From Candidatus Omnitrophota bacterium (GTDB lineage: Bacteria; Omnitrophota; Omnitrophia; Omnitrophales; Aquincolibacteriaceae): 64,000 nt of DNA. The notes below the pieces were generated by a model that saw nothing but the letters and a program-made list of their open reading frames with translations, searched no databases and was not told the origin of the DNA. Below are positions 34,866 through 44,867 of this stretch, one piece after another (position 1 is the first letter of the stretch; the number at the start of each line of letters is the position of its first letter). Both the position numbers and the translations under genes were made by a program. The stretch is taken from positions 14,931 through 78,930 of the forward strand of contig JACPXK010000042.1 in assembly GCA_016196565.1 (NCBI GenBank). The letters are read 5' to 3'.

Positions 34866-36314
34866 TTATCTTTTTCGCCGCAGATGAGAAGGAAGGATTT
34901 TAAGGAGATTCCGGTATTTGGCCACGGTTCGCCGCGCAATCACAAGTCCTTCGCTCCTTAGGATCTCCACAATTTTTTCATCGCTGTAAGGATGCTCCGC
35001 AGATTCGCCGGTAATCAACGAGCGAATTTTTTCCATAATACTTTTCTGAGACTCCGACTCGCCCGATGTGGTTTCTAATTTTGTGGAAAAGAAACTTTTA
35101 TAAGGAATTGTGCCTTGCGGGGTGGTGATGTATTTTCCATGAATGGCACGGCTGACCGTGGATTCATGAATACCGATGATTTCCGCGATATCCTTTAATC
35201 GTAAGGGCTTGAGGTAGGAGAAACCTTTTTCGAAAAAGTCCGGCTGGGCTTTGACAATAGCTTCCGTAATGGCCCGCAAAGTAGATTGGCGCTGTCCGAT
35301 TGCTTTAATAAAGTTGACGGCATTTTGAAATTTTTCGCGAAGGAAATTGCGCGTTTTTTCATCCAATCCTTTCTGACGAAGCATTTTCCGGTAATAGGCA
35401 TTAATGCGAAGTTCGGGAATCGATTCATCATGGATCTCAATCTTGTAACGCGGAGATTCTTCATCTTCATTAAAGGATATGGCGCCATCTGGGCGAACGG
35501 CGATCGGCTCTTCCAGGTAAAAAGTACGTCCCGGTTTTGGGTCCAAATGAGTAATTAATTGTGTGGCTTTTTTGACCGTTTCCTGGTCGACGGAAAGAAT
35601 TTTAGCGAGCTCTTGCCAGTTTCTTTTTTCAAAAAGGGGCAGATGATTTGAAACAATGCGCATCGCAATTTCTGCTTCCGGCCCTTTGCGCTTTAATTGT
35701 AACAATAAAGCTTCTTGGAGATTTCGGGCGCCAATCCCCGGGGGATCCAATTCTTGGATTTGTTCGAGAACCTTTAAGACTTCCTCCGGGCTTGATGCCG
35801 TTGCTGCGGAAATTTCATCGAGGGTTGCGCGCAAATAACCTTCCTCATCGATATTTCCGGTGATTTCATCGGCAATTTTTTTTTGTTTTTCCGACAATTC
35901 CAAAAAGCCGATTTGCCATTCGAGAAAATCTCCCAATCCTTCGGGCTTCGTGATCAGGCTTTCTTGAAAATTCTTATGCTTTTTTAAATCCTCGACATTA
36001 GCGCCGGAGGCATCGGGATATTGATAACTTTCCTGAAAATCGTCACTCAAGAGTTCAATGTGATTGAAGGATTCATCGCATTTGACTTCTTCGGGATTTT
36101 TGCCGTCCGGAAGCGGCTGATTTTCCGTCGCCTCCAGATTTTCCTCAGCGGCAGTAGCGCTCGCGGTTTCTTCCAGCATGGGATTTTCGGCTAATTCTGC
36201 TTCAATGGCTTGGTGAAGTTCCAGCAGGGGAAGCTGCAGCAGCTTAAGGTACTGGCGGATTTGAGGGGAAAGCGCCAGTTTTTGGGTTTGTTCCTGACGA
36301 AGCCGCTGGTCCAT
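34866..36314 (-). CDS. rpoN: RNA polymerase sigma-54 factor
   Basis: 482 aa from the ATG at 36314; an in-frame TTG lies 24 bp upstream. Neither has a clear Shine-Dalgarno. Region I is glutamine/leucine-rich (RQEQTQKLALSPQIRQYLKLLQLP), region II is acidic, and the core-binding region (LDPPGIGARNLQEALLLQL), the helix-turn-helix (LRLKDIAEIIGIHESTVSRAIHGKYI) and the RpoN box ARRTVAKYR near the C-terminus are present. It transcribes -24/-12 promoters with an activator; no activator gene is in the window. It diverges from accD across a palindrome. Confidence 0.95.
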   Translation of the reverse strand: MDQRLRQEQTQKLALSPQIRQYLKLLQLPLLELHQAIEAELAENPMLEETASATAAEENLEATENQPLPDGKNPEEVKCDESFNHIELLSDDFQESYQYPDASGANVEDLKKHKNFQESLITKPEGLGDFLEWQIGFLELSEKQKKIADEITGNIDEEGYLRATLDEISAATASSPEEVLKVLEQIQELDPPGIGARNLQEALLLQLKRKGPEAEIAMRIVSNHLPLFEKRNWQELAKILSVDQETVKKATQLITHLDPKPGRTFYLEEPIAVRPDGAISFNEDEESPRYKIEIHDESIPELRINAYYRKMLRQKGLDEKTRNFLREKFQNAVNFIKAIGQRQSTLRAITEAIVKAQPDFFEKGFSYLKPLRLKDIAEIIGIHESTVSRAIHGKYITTPQGTIPYKSFFSTKLETTSGESESQKSIMEKIRSLITGESAEHPYSDEKIVEILRSEGLVIARRTVAKYRNLLKILPSHLRRKR

Positions 36315-36350
36315 GCAAAAACAATACCACGATGGCAATTTGTTGTAAAG

Positions 36351-36365
36351 TCAGGATAATCCTGA
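36351..36365. promoter_or_regulatory. Perfect 15-bp palindrome between rpoN and accD
   Basis: TCAGGAT-A-ATCCTGA, with partial outer symmetry AAG...CTT. It lies 36 bp upstream of the rpoN start and 13 bp upstream of the accD -35, the classic position for a shared operator. The regulator is unknown. Confidence 0.5.
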
Positions 36366-36378
36366 ACTTATAAAGAGA

Positions 36379-36406
36379 TTGACACAAAAAAATTAATTCC
36401 TATAAT
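36379..36406 (+). promoter_or_regulatory. Consensus promoter of accD
   Basis: TTGACA (36379-36384), a 16-bp spacer and TATAAT (36401-36406), both hexamers perfect. Start near 36413, leaving a leader of about 70 nt. Confidence 0.8.
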
Positions 36407-36481
36407 CAAACAAATTATGATCGAAAGGCGCTTTCCAACGACCCGTAGCTTTCTGTATCCCAAGTCCCGGCAAGGTGTTCG

Positions 36482-37315
36482 ATGAATGCTCCGGCGGAAC
36501 CGATTACGAGCGGATTAAAGAAAAAAAGTGTTCCCGCCGGCCTTTGGACCAAGTGCCCCAGCTGCCAGCATGTAATTTTTAATAAATCCTTACGCGAAAA
36601 TTTTTCGGTATGTCAGAAATGCAGTTATCATTTTATCGTCGGAGCCCAAGAGCGCGTTCAGCAACTTCTTGATGATAAAAGCTTTAAAGAAATCAATGCG
36701 GATCTTTCGAGCCTGGATCCTCTTCGATTCGAAGGCGTAAAATCTTATCTCGAAAAATTAAAACAAGATCAAAAAAAAACAGGGCTTAAAGAAGCTTGTC
36801 TTACGGGAGAAGGAATACTCTCGGGACGGTCAATCGCATTTGGAGTTACCGATTCACGGTTCATTATGGGCTCCATGGGATCTGTGGTGGGTGAGAAGAT
36901 CACCCGTCTCGTCGAATACGCTCTGGAAAAACGCTTACCGCTTGTGATTGTTTCCGGCTCCGGTGGCGGGGCACGAATGTACGAAGGGGCACTTAGTTTG
37001 ATGCAAATGGCAAAAACCTCGGCAGCGCTCATGCGTTATCAAAAAAGTAAATATCCCTTTATTTCCATTCTCACCAATCCGACCATGGGAGGCGTGATGG
37101 CAAGCTTTTCCTCACTCGGGGATGTTATTATTGCCGAACCAAGGGCTCTCATCGGTTTTGCCGGGCCTCGCGTGATTGAACAAACTATACGCCAAAAATT
37201 GCCCCCCAATTTTCAAACCTCCGAGTTTCTTCTTGAGCACGGAATGATTGATAAGGTCATCGATCGCCGTGAATTAAAAAAAACAATCAGCCTTCTTCTT
37301 GATTATTTTGATTAA
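36482..37315 (+). CDS. accD: Acetyl-CoA carboxylase carboxyltransferase subunit beta
   Basis: 277 aa. N-terminal zinc ribbon C25-x2-C28 and C44-x2-C47, then the crotonase-like carboxyltransferase core (ESP-like region VSGSGGGARMYEGALSLMQMAK, TNPTMGGVMASFSSLGDVIIAEPRALIGFAGPRVIEQTI). Works with AccA, which is not in the window, and with AccB/AccC encoded about 9 kb upstream. Confidence 0.95.
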   Translation: MNAPAEPITSGLKKKSVPAGLWTKCPSCQHVIFNKSLRENFSVCQKCSYHFIVGAQERVQQLLDDKSFKEINADLSSLDPLRFEGVKSYLEKLKQDQKKTGLKEACLTGEGILSGRSIAFGVTDSRFIMGSMGSVVGEKITRLVEYALEKRLPLVIVSGSGGGARMYEGALSLMQMAKTSAALMRYQKSKYPFISILTNPTMGGVMASFSSLGDVIIAEPRALIGFAGPRVIEQTIRQKLPPNFQTSEFLLEHGMIDKVIDRRELKKTISLLLDYFD

Positions 37316-37333
37316 AAAGGAATGTGAAATGTT

Positions 37334-38437
37334 ATGGCAACAGTAACTTTAAAAGGTGTTTCCAAAGTTTATCAGGGCGGAATCGAAGCGGTTAAAAGTG
37401 TCAGTCTGGAAGTCCAGGACAAAGAATTTGTGGTGCTGGTAGGCCCCTCCGGCTGCGGAAAATCAACGACGCTTCGTATGGTGGCGGGTTTGGAAGAAGC
37501 CAGCAACGGCGAAATCATGATTGATAATCAAATCGTCAATGATATGCCGGCCAAGAACCGCGATATCGCTATGGTATTTCAAAATTACGCGCTTTATCCC
37601 CACATGACGGTTTATGAAAACCTTGCTTTTGGGCTTAAATTACGCCGTTATCCTACGAAAGAAATCGAGCGCCGCGTGCAAGAGGCCGCGGAAATTCTGG
37701 GACTCGGCGAAATGCTTAAACGTAAGCCCAAGGAATTATCGGGAGGAGAAAGACAGCGCGTGGCTGTCGGGCGCGCGATCGTCCGTAAACCCAAGGTGTT
37801 TCTCTTTGACGAGCCTTTGAGTAATCTTGATGCCAAGCTGCGTGTCCAAATGCGCATGGAGCTTCAGAAACTTCACAATCGCTTACAGTGCACGATGATG
37901 TATGTGACCCACGATCAAGTGGAGGCATTAACGCTCGGAGATCGCATCGTGGTGATGAAGGATGGAAGAATTCAACAGGTCGCGGATCCGGTTTCGCTTT
38001 ATGAAAATCCCACCAATCAATTTGTGGCGGGATTCATCGGATCGCCTCCCATGAATTTTCTTAAGGGGAAAATTATCGCCCAGAATGGGGACTATTTGTT
38101 TCATGACCGCGGCATTAAACTGCGTATCCTTCCTCAAAATTACGCCAAAATCTCTCCTTACCGCGATAAGGACGTTGTTTTTGGGATTCGTCCCGAGGAC
38201 GTTTACGACAAAATTTTTGCCCAGGATGCCCGGCCGGAATTTACCGTTACCGCCACGGTGGAAGTGGTGGAGCCGATGGGGTCCGAAATCTACCTTTATT
38301 TGAATGCGGGAAATAACAGTTTTGTGTCCCGTGTTTCCAATCAGGATACCGCTACCGTGAATCAGGACCTGCAGGTGGTTTTTGATATGAGCAAAGCCCA
38401 CTTCTTTGATTCCCAGACTCAGCTCGCTATTTTTTAA
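37334..38437 (+). CDS. Sugar ABC transporter ATPase (MalK/UgpC/MsmX type)
   Basis: 367 aa. Walker A GPSGCGKST (37-45), Q-loop FQNYALYPHMTV, signature LSGGERQRVAVGRAIV, Walker B VFLFDEPLSNLDAKLR, H-loop VTHDQ, and a C-terminal TOBE region beginning about residue 240. No permease or binding-protein gene is nearby, so like MsmX it may energise several carbohydrate importers. That is inference. Confidence 0.88.
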   Translation: MATVTLKGVSKVYQGGIEAVKSVSLEVQDKEFVVLVGPSGCGKSTTLRMVAGLEEASNGEIMIDNQIVNDMPAKNRDIAMVFQNYALYPHMTVYENLAFGLKLRRYPTKEIERRVQEAAEILGLGEMLKRKPKELSGGERQRVAVGRAIVRKPKVFLFDEPLSNLDAKLRVQMRMELQKLHNRLQCTMMYVTHDQVEALTLGDRIVVMKDGRIQQVADPVSLYENPTNQFVAGFIGSPPMNFLKGKIIAQNGDYLFHDRGIKLRILPQNYAKISPYRDKDVVFGIRPEDVYDKIFAQDARPEFTVTATVEVVEPMGSEIYLYLNAGNNSFVSRVSNQDTATVNQDLQVVFDMSKAHFFDSQTQLAIF

Positions 38438-38443
38438 ATCCTT

Positions 38444-39883
38444 ATGGGTTCGATAACCCAGAAGCAAATTAGCGTTGTTGCGGTCGCGATCATCACTTTT
38501 GTCTTAACCTATCAAATTATCTACGCCTTATCTCTCCTGAGAAATACCGTATGGCCCGAAGTTTATTTGAGCCGCATTGCGATTTGTCTAGCCGGTTATT
38601 TTTTTTCGATCATCGGTGCCTGGATGGCTTTCCGGCTTCCTGGAGGTATCACCTTATCGATTTTTTCTGCCCTGATGGTGTTTTTCGTCGGTTGGATCGC
38701 ACGTTCTTCCGTATTTATTTGGTATTTGGCGGAATACGCCGCCCTTTGTTTTTTGCTTTTCCGTACGGATCAATTTTTCCAAAATCAATTGGCCGTCACG
38801 GAGGTCGACCGGGAAAAAGATCAAAACGAAAAAAACGATCTCGACGTTTCCTATAAAATCAAGGGCGAAGGCATCAGTATTTTTTTTGAAAAATATTCGA
38901 CCTATTACAATCTCCGGAAACTTGCCGAAGATCTCTCCACCACGCTTTCGGTCAGTCAGCTGGCTCAAATCGTGGTGAGCCGCACCACCGATTTTATCCA
39001 TAAGGGAGATCTTGCGGCGCTTGCCTTAGCAGGGCCTGATGTAAAAAGTTTATCGATCATTTCAACCAAGCAAATCCGGAAAAGCAAGCATGCCTACGGC
39101 CCCGAAGGTGATTTTTTTGATTTTTGGGCTATCAAAAATCGAAAGCGCCTTATCGTTCTCGATGCGCATGAAGATTTTCGTTTCGATGTCAGTCAGGCGG
39201 TGCGCCGGCAAGATTTGCGCAGTTTGATTATCGCTCCTCTCCTTTATGAAGGCCATGTGATCGGAACTCTCAGGGTTCATTCGGCTCAAAGCCATGCTTT
39301 TACCAATGATGATTTGCGCGTCCTCGATACCATTGCGGTGCTTGCTTCGTCTGCTATATCGAATGCGCTGCTCTATGAGCAAACAAAGGAACTTTCAATT
39401 CGTGATTCGCTGACAGGGCTTTATGTGCGCCGCTATTTTTACGAGCGTTTGAAAGAAGAACATCGCCGGTATCTTTTAAATCACCGTCCGATTTCTCTCC
39501 TGATGTGTGATTTGGATCATTTTAAAGACTGCAATGATAAGTACGGGCACGGGGTCGGGGATTTGCTGCTGGTTCATTTTGTCGAAGCTATCAAAAAGAT
39601 CGCAGACCCAGCGATGGTCGCCGCGCGGTATGGAGGAGAAGAGTTTGCCATTCTCCTGCCGGAAACCAATATGGCAGAGGCCATTCATATTGCGGAAGAG
39701 TTGCGAAAAAATCTTCAAGAATCTCCCATTTATGTTCGCCGTGAAAAAATAGTTGTGACCGTTTCGATCGGGGTTGCGAATATTCCCAAAGACACATTGG
39801 ATTATGAAGACCTGGTTCAAAAAGCCGATCAGGCCCTTTATGAAGCAAAACGCCAAGGAAGAAACCGCGTATGCTCAAATTAA
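38444..39883 (+). CDS. Membrane GAF-GGDEF diguanylate cyclase
   Basis: 479 aa. Three or four N-terminal membrane helices (residues about 8-110), a GAF domain (about 150-305) and a C-terminal GGDEF domain (about 315-479) with RDSLTGLYVRRYF, DLDHFKDCND and an active-site RYGGEEF. The product-inhibition I-site RxxD expected just before RYGGEEF is absent (the preceding residues read ADPAMVAA). It overlaps the next GGDEF gene by 13 bp. Confidence 0.9.
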   Translation: MGSITQKQISVVAVAIITFVLTYQIIYALSLLRNTVWPEVYLSRIAICLAGYFFSIIGAWMAFRLPGGITLSIFSALMVFFVGWIARSSVFIWYLAEYAALCFLLFRTDQFFQNQLAVTEVDREKDQNEKNDLDVSYKIKGEGISIFFEKYSTYYNLRKLAEDLSTTLSVSQLAQIVVSRTTDFIHKGDLAALALAGPDVKSLSIISTKQIRKSKHAYGPEGDFFDFWAIKNRKRLIVLDAHEDFRFDVSQAVRRQDLRSLIIAPLLYEGHVIGTLRVHSAQSHAFTNDDLRVLDTIAVLASSAISNALLYEQTKELSIRDSLTGLYVRRYFYERLKEEHRRYLLNHRPISLLMCDLDHFKDCNDKYGHGVGDLLLVHFVEAIKKIADPAMVAARYGGEEFAILLPETNMAEAIHIAEELRKNLQESPIYVRREKIVVTVSIGVANIPKDTLDYEDLVQKADQALYEAKRQGRNRVCSN

Positions 39884-41241
39884 TTCTCGCTTTTATCGGC
39901 TTTTTATTGCTTGCCGTGGTCATCGCCATGGAAGGAAGAGAGCTTTTTGTTTCCTTTTATGTGCTTTTCCCGTTTCTGCTTTTCCCGTTTTTTTATTTTG
40001 TCCAATGCGAAACACGGTTTTTTAGCGGATTGGCCGCAGTCATCCTGGCGATTCTTTTTGGGGCTTATTTGATTTCTCATCCTACGAATGAAATTTTAAT
40101 TTTTGGTGCGCTTTGCTTTGGAATCGCAGCTGTTCTTTTCTTTTATCGCCGTCAATGGCAAAGAGCCTTCCGTGCGCAAAAAATCCAGGCGCAAACCATT
40201 CATGACGAGCTGGAGGCATTGAAAAACAAACATATTCTTCGTCTTGACAGCTTGCATCATTTGGAAAAACAAGTTTCCAGCCTGATGGATTTATTCGAAA
40301 TTGCCCGGGATTTCAGCGATTGCTTAAGTTTTGGAAGTATGGCGGATTTACTTTACAAAAAAGTCATGCCGGAACTTCCTTTTCGCAAAATGCGTTTGAG
40401 TCTTTTAAAAAAGGATGAAATCGGAATGTTAGTGCCGGAAAGAATTTTTACAATTTCGCCGGAAGGGGTTTCCAGCGAAGAGGGGGATTTGACGGCGGAA
40501 GAAAGCGAAACGCTTAGCCGGCGGGGGAGCCGCTATGAGATGGTGAAGAAAAATGATGCCTGGATTTTTCCGCTTCCGGTGGAAGAAGAAGTCTCTGCGA
40601 TTTGTCAGGTCGCGGGCGCGGATTCTTCCGATTTGGCTAAATTTGAAGTTTTAGTGGCCCATTTGATTTTGCAGGTGAAAAAAATCCGCTTATACGAAAC
40701 GGTCAAAGAACTTTCCATCCGTGATGGACTGACCGGGGTTTTTGTCCGTCGTCATTTTTTGGAGCGGCTTGAAGATGAAATCCGGCGCTCAAGCCGTCAC
40801 GGGCTTTCCCTGGCGCTCTTAATGTTAGACATTGATCATTTCAAAAGATATAATGACGACTTTGGACACCTGGTCGGCGACGCTACGTTGAAAGAAGTGG
40901 CCTCGCTCTTGCGGACAAGCTTGAGAAATGTGGACGTTGTGGCGCGTTACGGCGGTGAAGAATTTGTCGTGATTATTCCGGAAACAAAGCGGGAAGCTGC
41001 CTTAGAAGTGGCCGAGCGCATACGGTCCAATGTGGCGCGCAACCGTTTTAAATTATTCGATGCCCAAAGTCAGGTTACGGTAAGCTTGGGCGTGGTGCTT
41101 TTCCCGGAGGATGTCCGGGATATTTTAGAAACGAAATCGGTATCCGAGATTGCTTTTGAATTAATCAATCATGCCGATAAAGCCTTATATCGGGCCAAAG
41201 AAGAAGGACGCAACCGCGTTGTTTTATTTCAGAACTTGTAA
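39871..41241 (+). CDS. Membrane GGDEF diguanylate cyclase with I-site
   Basis: 456 aa. Two to four N-terminal helices (about 2-95), a coiled stretch, a poorly conserved GAF-like region (about 130-270), and a GGDEF domain with RDGLTGVFVRRHF, DIDHFKRYND, RNVD (RxxD I-site) and RYGGEEF. Tandem with a cyclase lacking the I-site, suggesting paired enzymes with different feedback. lptD follows directly. Confidence 0.9.
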   Translation: MLKLILAFIGFLLLAVVIAMEGRELFVSFYVLFPFLLFPFFYFVQCETRFFSGLAAVILAILFGAYLISHPTNEILIFGALCFGIAAVLFFYRRQWQRAFRAQKIQAQTIHDELEALKNKHILRLDSLHHLEKQVSSLMDLFEIARDFSDCLSFGSMADLLYKKVMPELPFRKMRLSLLKKDEIGMLVPERIFTISPEGVSSEEGDLTAEESETLSRRGSRYEMVKKNDAWIFPLPVEEEVSAICQVAGADSSDLAKFEVLVAHLILQVKKIRLYETVKELSIRDGLTGVFVRRHFLERLEDEIRRSSRHGLSLALLMLDIDHFKRYNDDFGHLVGDATLKEVASLLRTSLRNVDVVARYGGEEFVVIIPETKREAALEVAERIRSNVARNRFKLFDAQSQVTVSLGVVLFPEDVRDILETKSVSEIAFELINHADKALYRAKEEGRNRVVLFQNL

Positions 41242-41254
41242 TGCGAAATCGTCG

Positions 41255-43549
41255 ATGCATCCGCTAAAAAAAGTTGTTTCGTTTTTATTCTTATCGATCT
41301 TTATTGCCGGATTACCCTCCTTTGCGGAAGAGAAAAAGACAGAACCTGCTCCGCGCGATTTTCCTTTAAAAAAACTTTTTGAATCCAAAACCTATGAAGT
41401 CGAAGCCGTCGCCGATTCCATCGAATACAGCCGGGATTCGAAAAAGGTCGTTGCGAAAGGGAACGTCGTCTTGACTTATCGGGATACCAAATTGACGGCC
41501 GACTATGCGGAAGTTGAAACCGAGACCAAGCAGGCTTATGCGCGCGGCCATGTGATCGTCTTCCGAGGAGACGAACCGACGGCCCATGGGAATGAAATTG
41601 AGTATGATTTTGAACATGAAAGCGGAAAATTCCCCGACGGCCGTCTTTTGGCAGCCCCTTGGTATGCCAAGGGAGAAGACATTCAGCAAATACGGAAAGG
41701 ACTTTCCGTGGTTAATCAGGGTTCGATTACAACCTGTGACCGTGAACGCCCTCATTATGATATACGCGCCAAAAAGGTAACCATCCGTACCGGCGATAAA
41801 ATGATCGCGCGCAATGTAACGATTTATGCCTTAGACAAACCTATTTTTTGGTTGCCTTACGTGATTATTCCCCTTAATCAACGTCATTATCCCTTTAGTG
41901 TGAATGCCGGCTATAACTCGCGCTTCGGGGCGTTTGCCGAAATCAGCAAGGGGATTGCGGTTAACAAAAACATTTCGGGCGAAGTTCAAGTGGATGTGCG
42001 GGGCCGGCGCGGTGTGGGCGGCGGAGCCGAACTTGATTATGATTATCTAAGCCGGGCCCGGGGAAATATCAAAGGATACATCACACAGGACAAGCGAGCT
42101 CCAAAGCCCGGGGCTGAAAACCCATTCGACGAGCTCGAAGATCGCGAACGGGGTTGGATCAGCTGGCGGCACCGTACCGATTTTGATCCCCATTCCCACG
42201 TTCAGCTTCGATATAACCGCTTGGCCGATGAATATTTCCTCCAGGAATTTTTTCAGAGGGAGCACCGCGCGGAAGTAGAACCTCAATCTTTTGTGACGCT
42301 TACAAAAAATTCCGAACGGCACGGATTTTTGGTTCATCTTGAAAAGAAAATGAATAAATTTGAAGGGCTTGTCGAACGTTTGCCGGAAGTCCGGTTTGAT
42401 TGGAAAAATCAGCCGTTTTTCATCCCCGAGCTTTTTTATGCCAGCCAAACCAGTTTTTCCAACATGAACAAACGGTTCAGCCGTTCCGATTATAATGAAG
42501 ACGTTGTGCGCGCTGACAGTTTTCACGAATGGTCGCTTCCCCTCAATTGGCAGCAAATCAAATTCACTCCGTTCATTAACGGCAGAGGGACCTTTTACAG
42601 CCGTGAAAAGGATTCGGATGATGCGAAGTTCCGGGCCATGTTCGGCAGTGGGGTTGATTTGCGGACACAGTTTTATAAAACCTCGCCGGTGACCTGGAAT
42701 CATGCCGGCATTGAAATTAATCATTTGCGGCATGTTGTTGAGCCCATCTTTCAATTTCAAGCCATGACTTCCAACGTAAGTGATGAGACGCTCAACCGTT
42801 TTGACTCTATCGACCGTCTCGATGACGCCGGTATTATGACCTTTGGTATTGAGAATCGCCTGCAAACCAAAAGGGTTGTGGGCGGTAAAATGCAGCGGGT
42901 CGATTTTGTGAGCCTCAACACCTATTTGAATTACGAAATGTATCCGGACGGACGTACGCGCGTCGGGCTTTTTGAACAATTCGACGAACCCGGGCGCACG
43001 GAAAGCAATTTTACGATTCTCAGCCAGGAAGTTGTTCTTCGCCCCTATGAGTGGCTTCAATATGAACTGCGAGGGGATTATGACACCGAGCGCGGTTCCA
43101 CGCGGATTTTAAACCAAGACTTGCTGATGAAGATCCGGCGTTTTAAAATTATTTTTGGGCATCGTTATACTAATGATATCGGCGATCTCCGCGGCAGCAA
43201 TCAATTTGTGTTTGACGGCAAATGGGTGATTAATCCTCTTTGGACGGTTGGAGGCTATATTCGATGGGATAGCGAAACACAAGATCTTCAGGAATGGCAA
43301 TTATCCGCGACCCGCGATTTGCATGATTTTCTATTCGATTTCGGTTATAACGTACGCAATTCCGATATCGATAGTTCGAACAAAACGCTATTTTTCAATT
43401 TCCGCATGAAAGCATTCCCCTTCATTCACCTCCGTGGCGGCGGCAATTATGCTTCTTTTGGAGAACCGCGCATTGGTGACACCGTAGCAGGGGCCAATCA
43501 ATCGCCGCTGTCCGCCCAGCGGGAATACCATGAATTCGGTCCGGCATAA
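41255..43549 (+). CDS. lptD: LPS-assembly outer-membrane protein LptD
   Basis: 764 aa. The ATG at 41255 gives a signal peptide (PLKKVVSFLFLSIFIAGLPSFA); the frame opens earlier, within the previous gene. Residues about 45-150 are the LptA/OstA-like periplasmic beta-jellyroll (VEAVADSIEYSRDSKKVVAKGNVVL), and the rest is a beta-barrel rich in alternating strands, including the conserved IFWLPYVIIPLNQRHYPF region. Completes LPS export to the outer surface. It sits at the head of the polysaccharide locus. Confidence 0.9.
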   Translation: MHPLKKVVSFLFLSIFIAGLPSFAEEKKTEPAPRDFPLKKLFESKTYEVEAVADSIEYSRDSKKVVAKGNVVLTYRDTKLTADYAEVETETKQAYARGHVIVFRGDEPTAHGNEIEYDFEHESGKFPDGRLLAAPWYAKGEDIQQIRKGLSVVNQGSITTCDRERPHYDIRAKKVTIRTGDKMIARNVTIYALDKPIFWLPYVIIPLNQRHYPFSVNAGYNSRFGAFAEISKGIAVNKNISGEVQVDVRGRRGVGGGAELDYDYLSRARGNIKGYITQDKRAPKPGAENPFDELEDRERGWISWRHRTDFDPHSHVQLRYNRLADEYFLQEFFQREHRAEVEPQSFVTLTKNSERHGFLVHLEKKMNKFEGLVERLPEVRFDWKNQPFFIPELFYASQTSFSNMNKRFSRSDYNEDVVRADSFHEWSLPLNWQQIKFTPFINGRGTFYSREKDSDDAKFRAMFGSGVDLRTQFYKTSPVTWNHAGIEINHLRHVVEPIFQFQAMTSNVSDETLNRFDSIDRLDDAGIMTFGIENRLQTKRVVGGKMQRVDFVSLNTYLNYEMYPDGRTRVGLFEQFDEPGRTESNFTILSQEVVLRPYEWLQYELRGDYDTERGSTRILNQDLLMKIRRFKIIFGHRYTNDIGDLRGSNQFVFDGKWVINPLWTVGGYIRWDSETQDLQEWQLSATRDLHDFLFDFGYNVRNSDIDSSNKTLFFNFRMKAFPFIHLRGGGNYASFGEPRIGDTVAGANQSPLSAQREYHEFGPA

Positions 43550-43571
43550 CTAAAGCAATGAAAGGCCAATT

Positions 43572-44867
43572 ATGAAAATTGCCATTATTGGTTCGGGATA
43601 TGTCGGGCTCGTGACGGGTGCGTGCTTTGCCCACTTAGGGCATCGCGTCATTTGTGTGGATAATGATTTGAAGAAAGTCGCCATGCTCAAAAAGGGCCAG
43701 GTCCCGATTTATGAGCCCGGACTCGAAGAAATGATTCAGGAAAACGTGGCGGCAAAACGATTGGTTTTTGGATCCAGTATTCCCCAAGCGGTACGCCAAT
43801 CGGAAATTCTATTTATTTGTGTCAACACTCCGCCGAAAGAAAATGGCGAAGCCGATCTGTCTTTTGTGGAAACGGTGTCCAAAGAGATTGCCCAGCATCT
43901 CAAGGAATACCGCCTGATTGTGGAAAAAAGCACGGTTCCCGTGCAAACGGGCGAATGGATTGAAAAAACAATCCGGAGTCATCAATCTCGAAGATCGCTT
44001 TTTGACGTTGCCTCTAATCCGGAATTTTTGCGCGAAGGTTCCGCCATACGCGATTTTCTCAAGCCGGATCGTGTTGTGATCGGTGTTTCAAGCGCGAAAG
44101 CCGAAAAAATGCTTCGCAAACTTTACGAACCGCTCAAAGCCCCGATACTTGTCACCGACATTAAAAGCGCGGAAATTATCAAACATGCGGCTAATTCTTT
44201 TTTAGCGACTAAAATTTCTTTTATCAATGTGGTGGCGCGAATCTGTGATGTGGTGGGGGCCGATGTCGAAAAAGTCGCGCAAGGCATGGGGCTTGATCCT
44301 CGTATCGGGCACAGTTTTCTCAAAGCGGGCATCGGATTCGGGGGATTTTGTTTCCCCAAGGACCTCTCGGCATTTTTGCACCGTGCTGAAAAGCTGGGTA
44401 TCGGATTTGATATTTTGAAAGATGTCCTTGCGGTGAATGACACCCAAAAACAATATTTTGTCCAAAAAATCGAGAATAATTTATGGAATTTAAATCACAA
44501 AACCATTGCCGTTTTGGGCCTTTCGTTTAAACCGGATACCGATGATATGCGTTTTGCGCCTTCGATTGATATCATTCAGGCCCTTCAAGCGGAAGGGGCT
44601 GCGATTCAGGCTTATGATCCTCAAGCGATGGAAAAGGCCAAAGGTATTTTCGAAAAAGTGAAATTTGCTTCAAATCCTTATGACGCGATTAAAAACGCTG
44701 ATGCCCTTGTCATTCTGACCGAATGGCCGGAATTTGCCAATTTGGATTGGAAAAAAGTAAAGAAGCTTTTACATCATCCGATTATTTTTGACGGCAGGAA
44801 TCAGTTAAATCCCAGGGAAATCAAAAAGCTGGGATTTCAATATCATGGGATGGGACGGCCGCAGTGA
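43572..44867 (+). CDS. ugd: UDP-glucose 6-dehydrogenase
   Basis: 431 aa NAD-dependent oxidation of UDP-glucose to UDP-glucuronate. N-terminal Rossmann GSGYVGLVTGACFAHLGH, VEKSTVPVQTG, NPEFLREGSAIRDFLKPDRVVIG, and the catalytic cysteine in GFGGFCFPKD. Its product feeds the UXS-type decarboxylase at 49774. It overlaps the next gene by 4 bp. Confidence 0.92.
   Translation: MKIAIIGSGYVGLVTGACFAHLGHRVICVDNDLKKVAMLKKGQVPIYEPGLEEMIQENVAAKRLVFGSSIPQAVRQSEILFICVNTPPKENGEADLSFVETVSKEIAQHLKEYRLIVEKSTVPVQTGEWIEKTIRSHQSRRSLFDVASNPEFLREGSAIRDFLKPDRVVIGVSSAKAEKMLRKLYEPLKAPILVTDIKSAEIIKHAANSFLATKISFINVVARICDVVGADVEKVAQGMGLDPRIGHSFLKAGIGFGGFCFPKDLSAFLHRAEKLGIGFDILKDVLAVNDTQKQYFVQKIENNLWNLNHKTIAVLGLSFKPDTDDMRFAPSIDIIQALQAEGAAIQAYDPQAMEKAKGIFEKVKFASNPYDAIKNADALVILTEWPEFANLDWKKVKKLLHHPIIFDGRNQLNPREIKKLGFQYHGMGRPQ

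Noticed and set aside
42047..43060. 337-codon minus-strand ORF opposite lptD
   Set aside because: Antisense of the beta-barrel region; no domain pattern, and the sense frame is clearly LptD.
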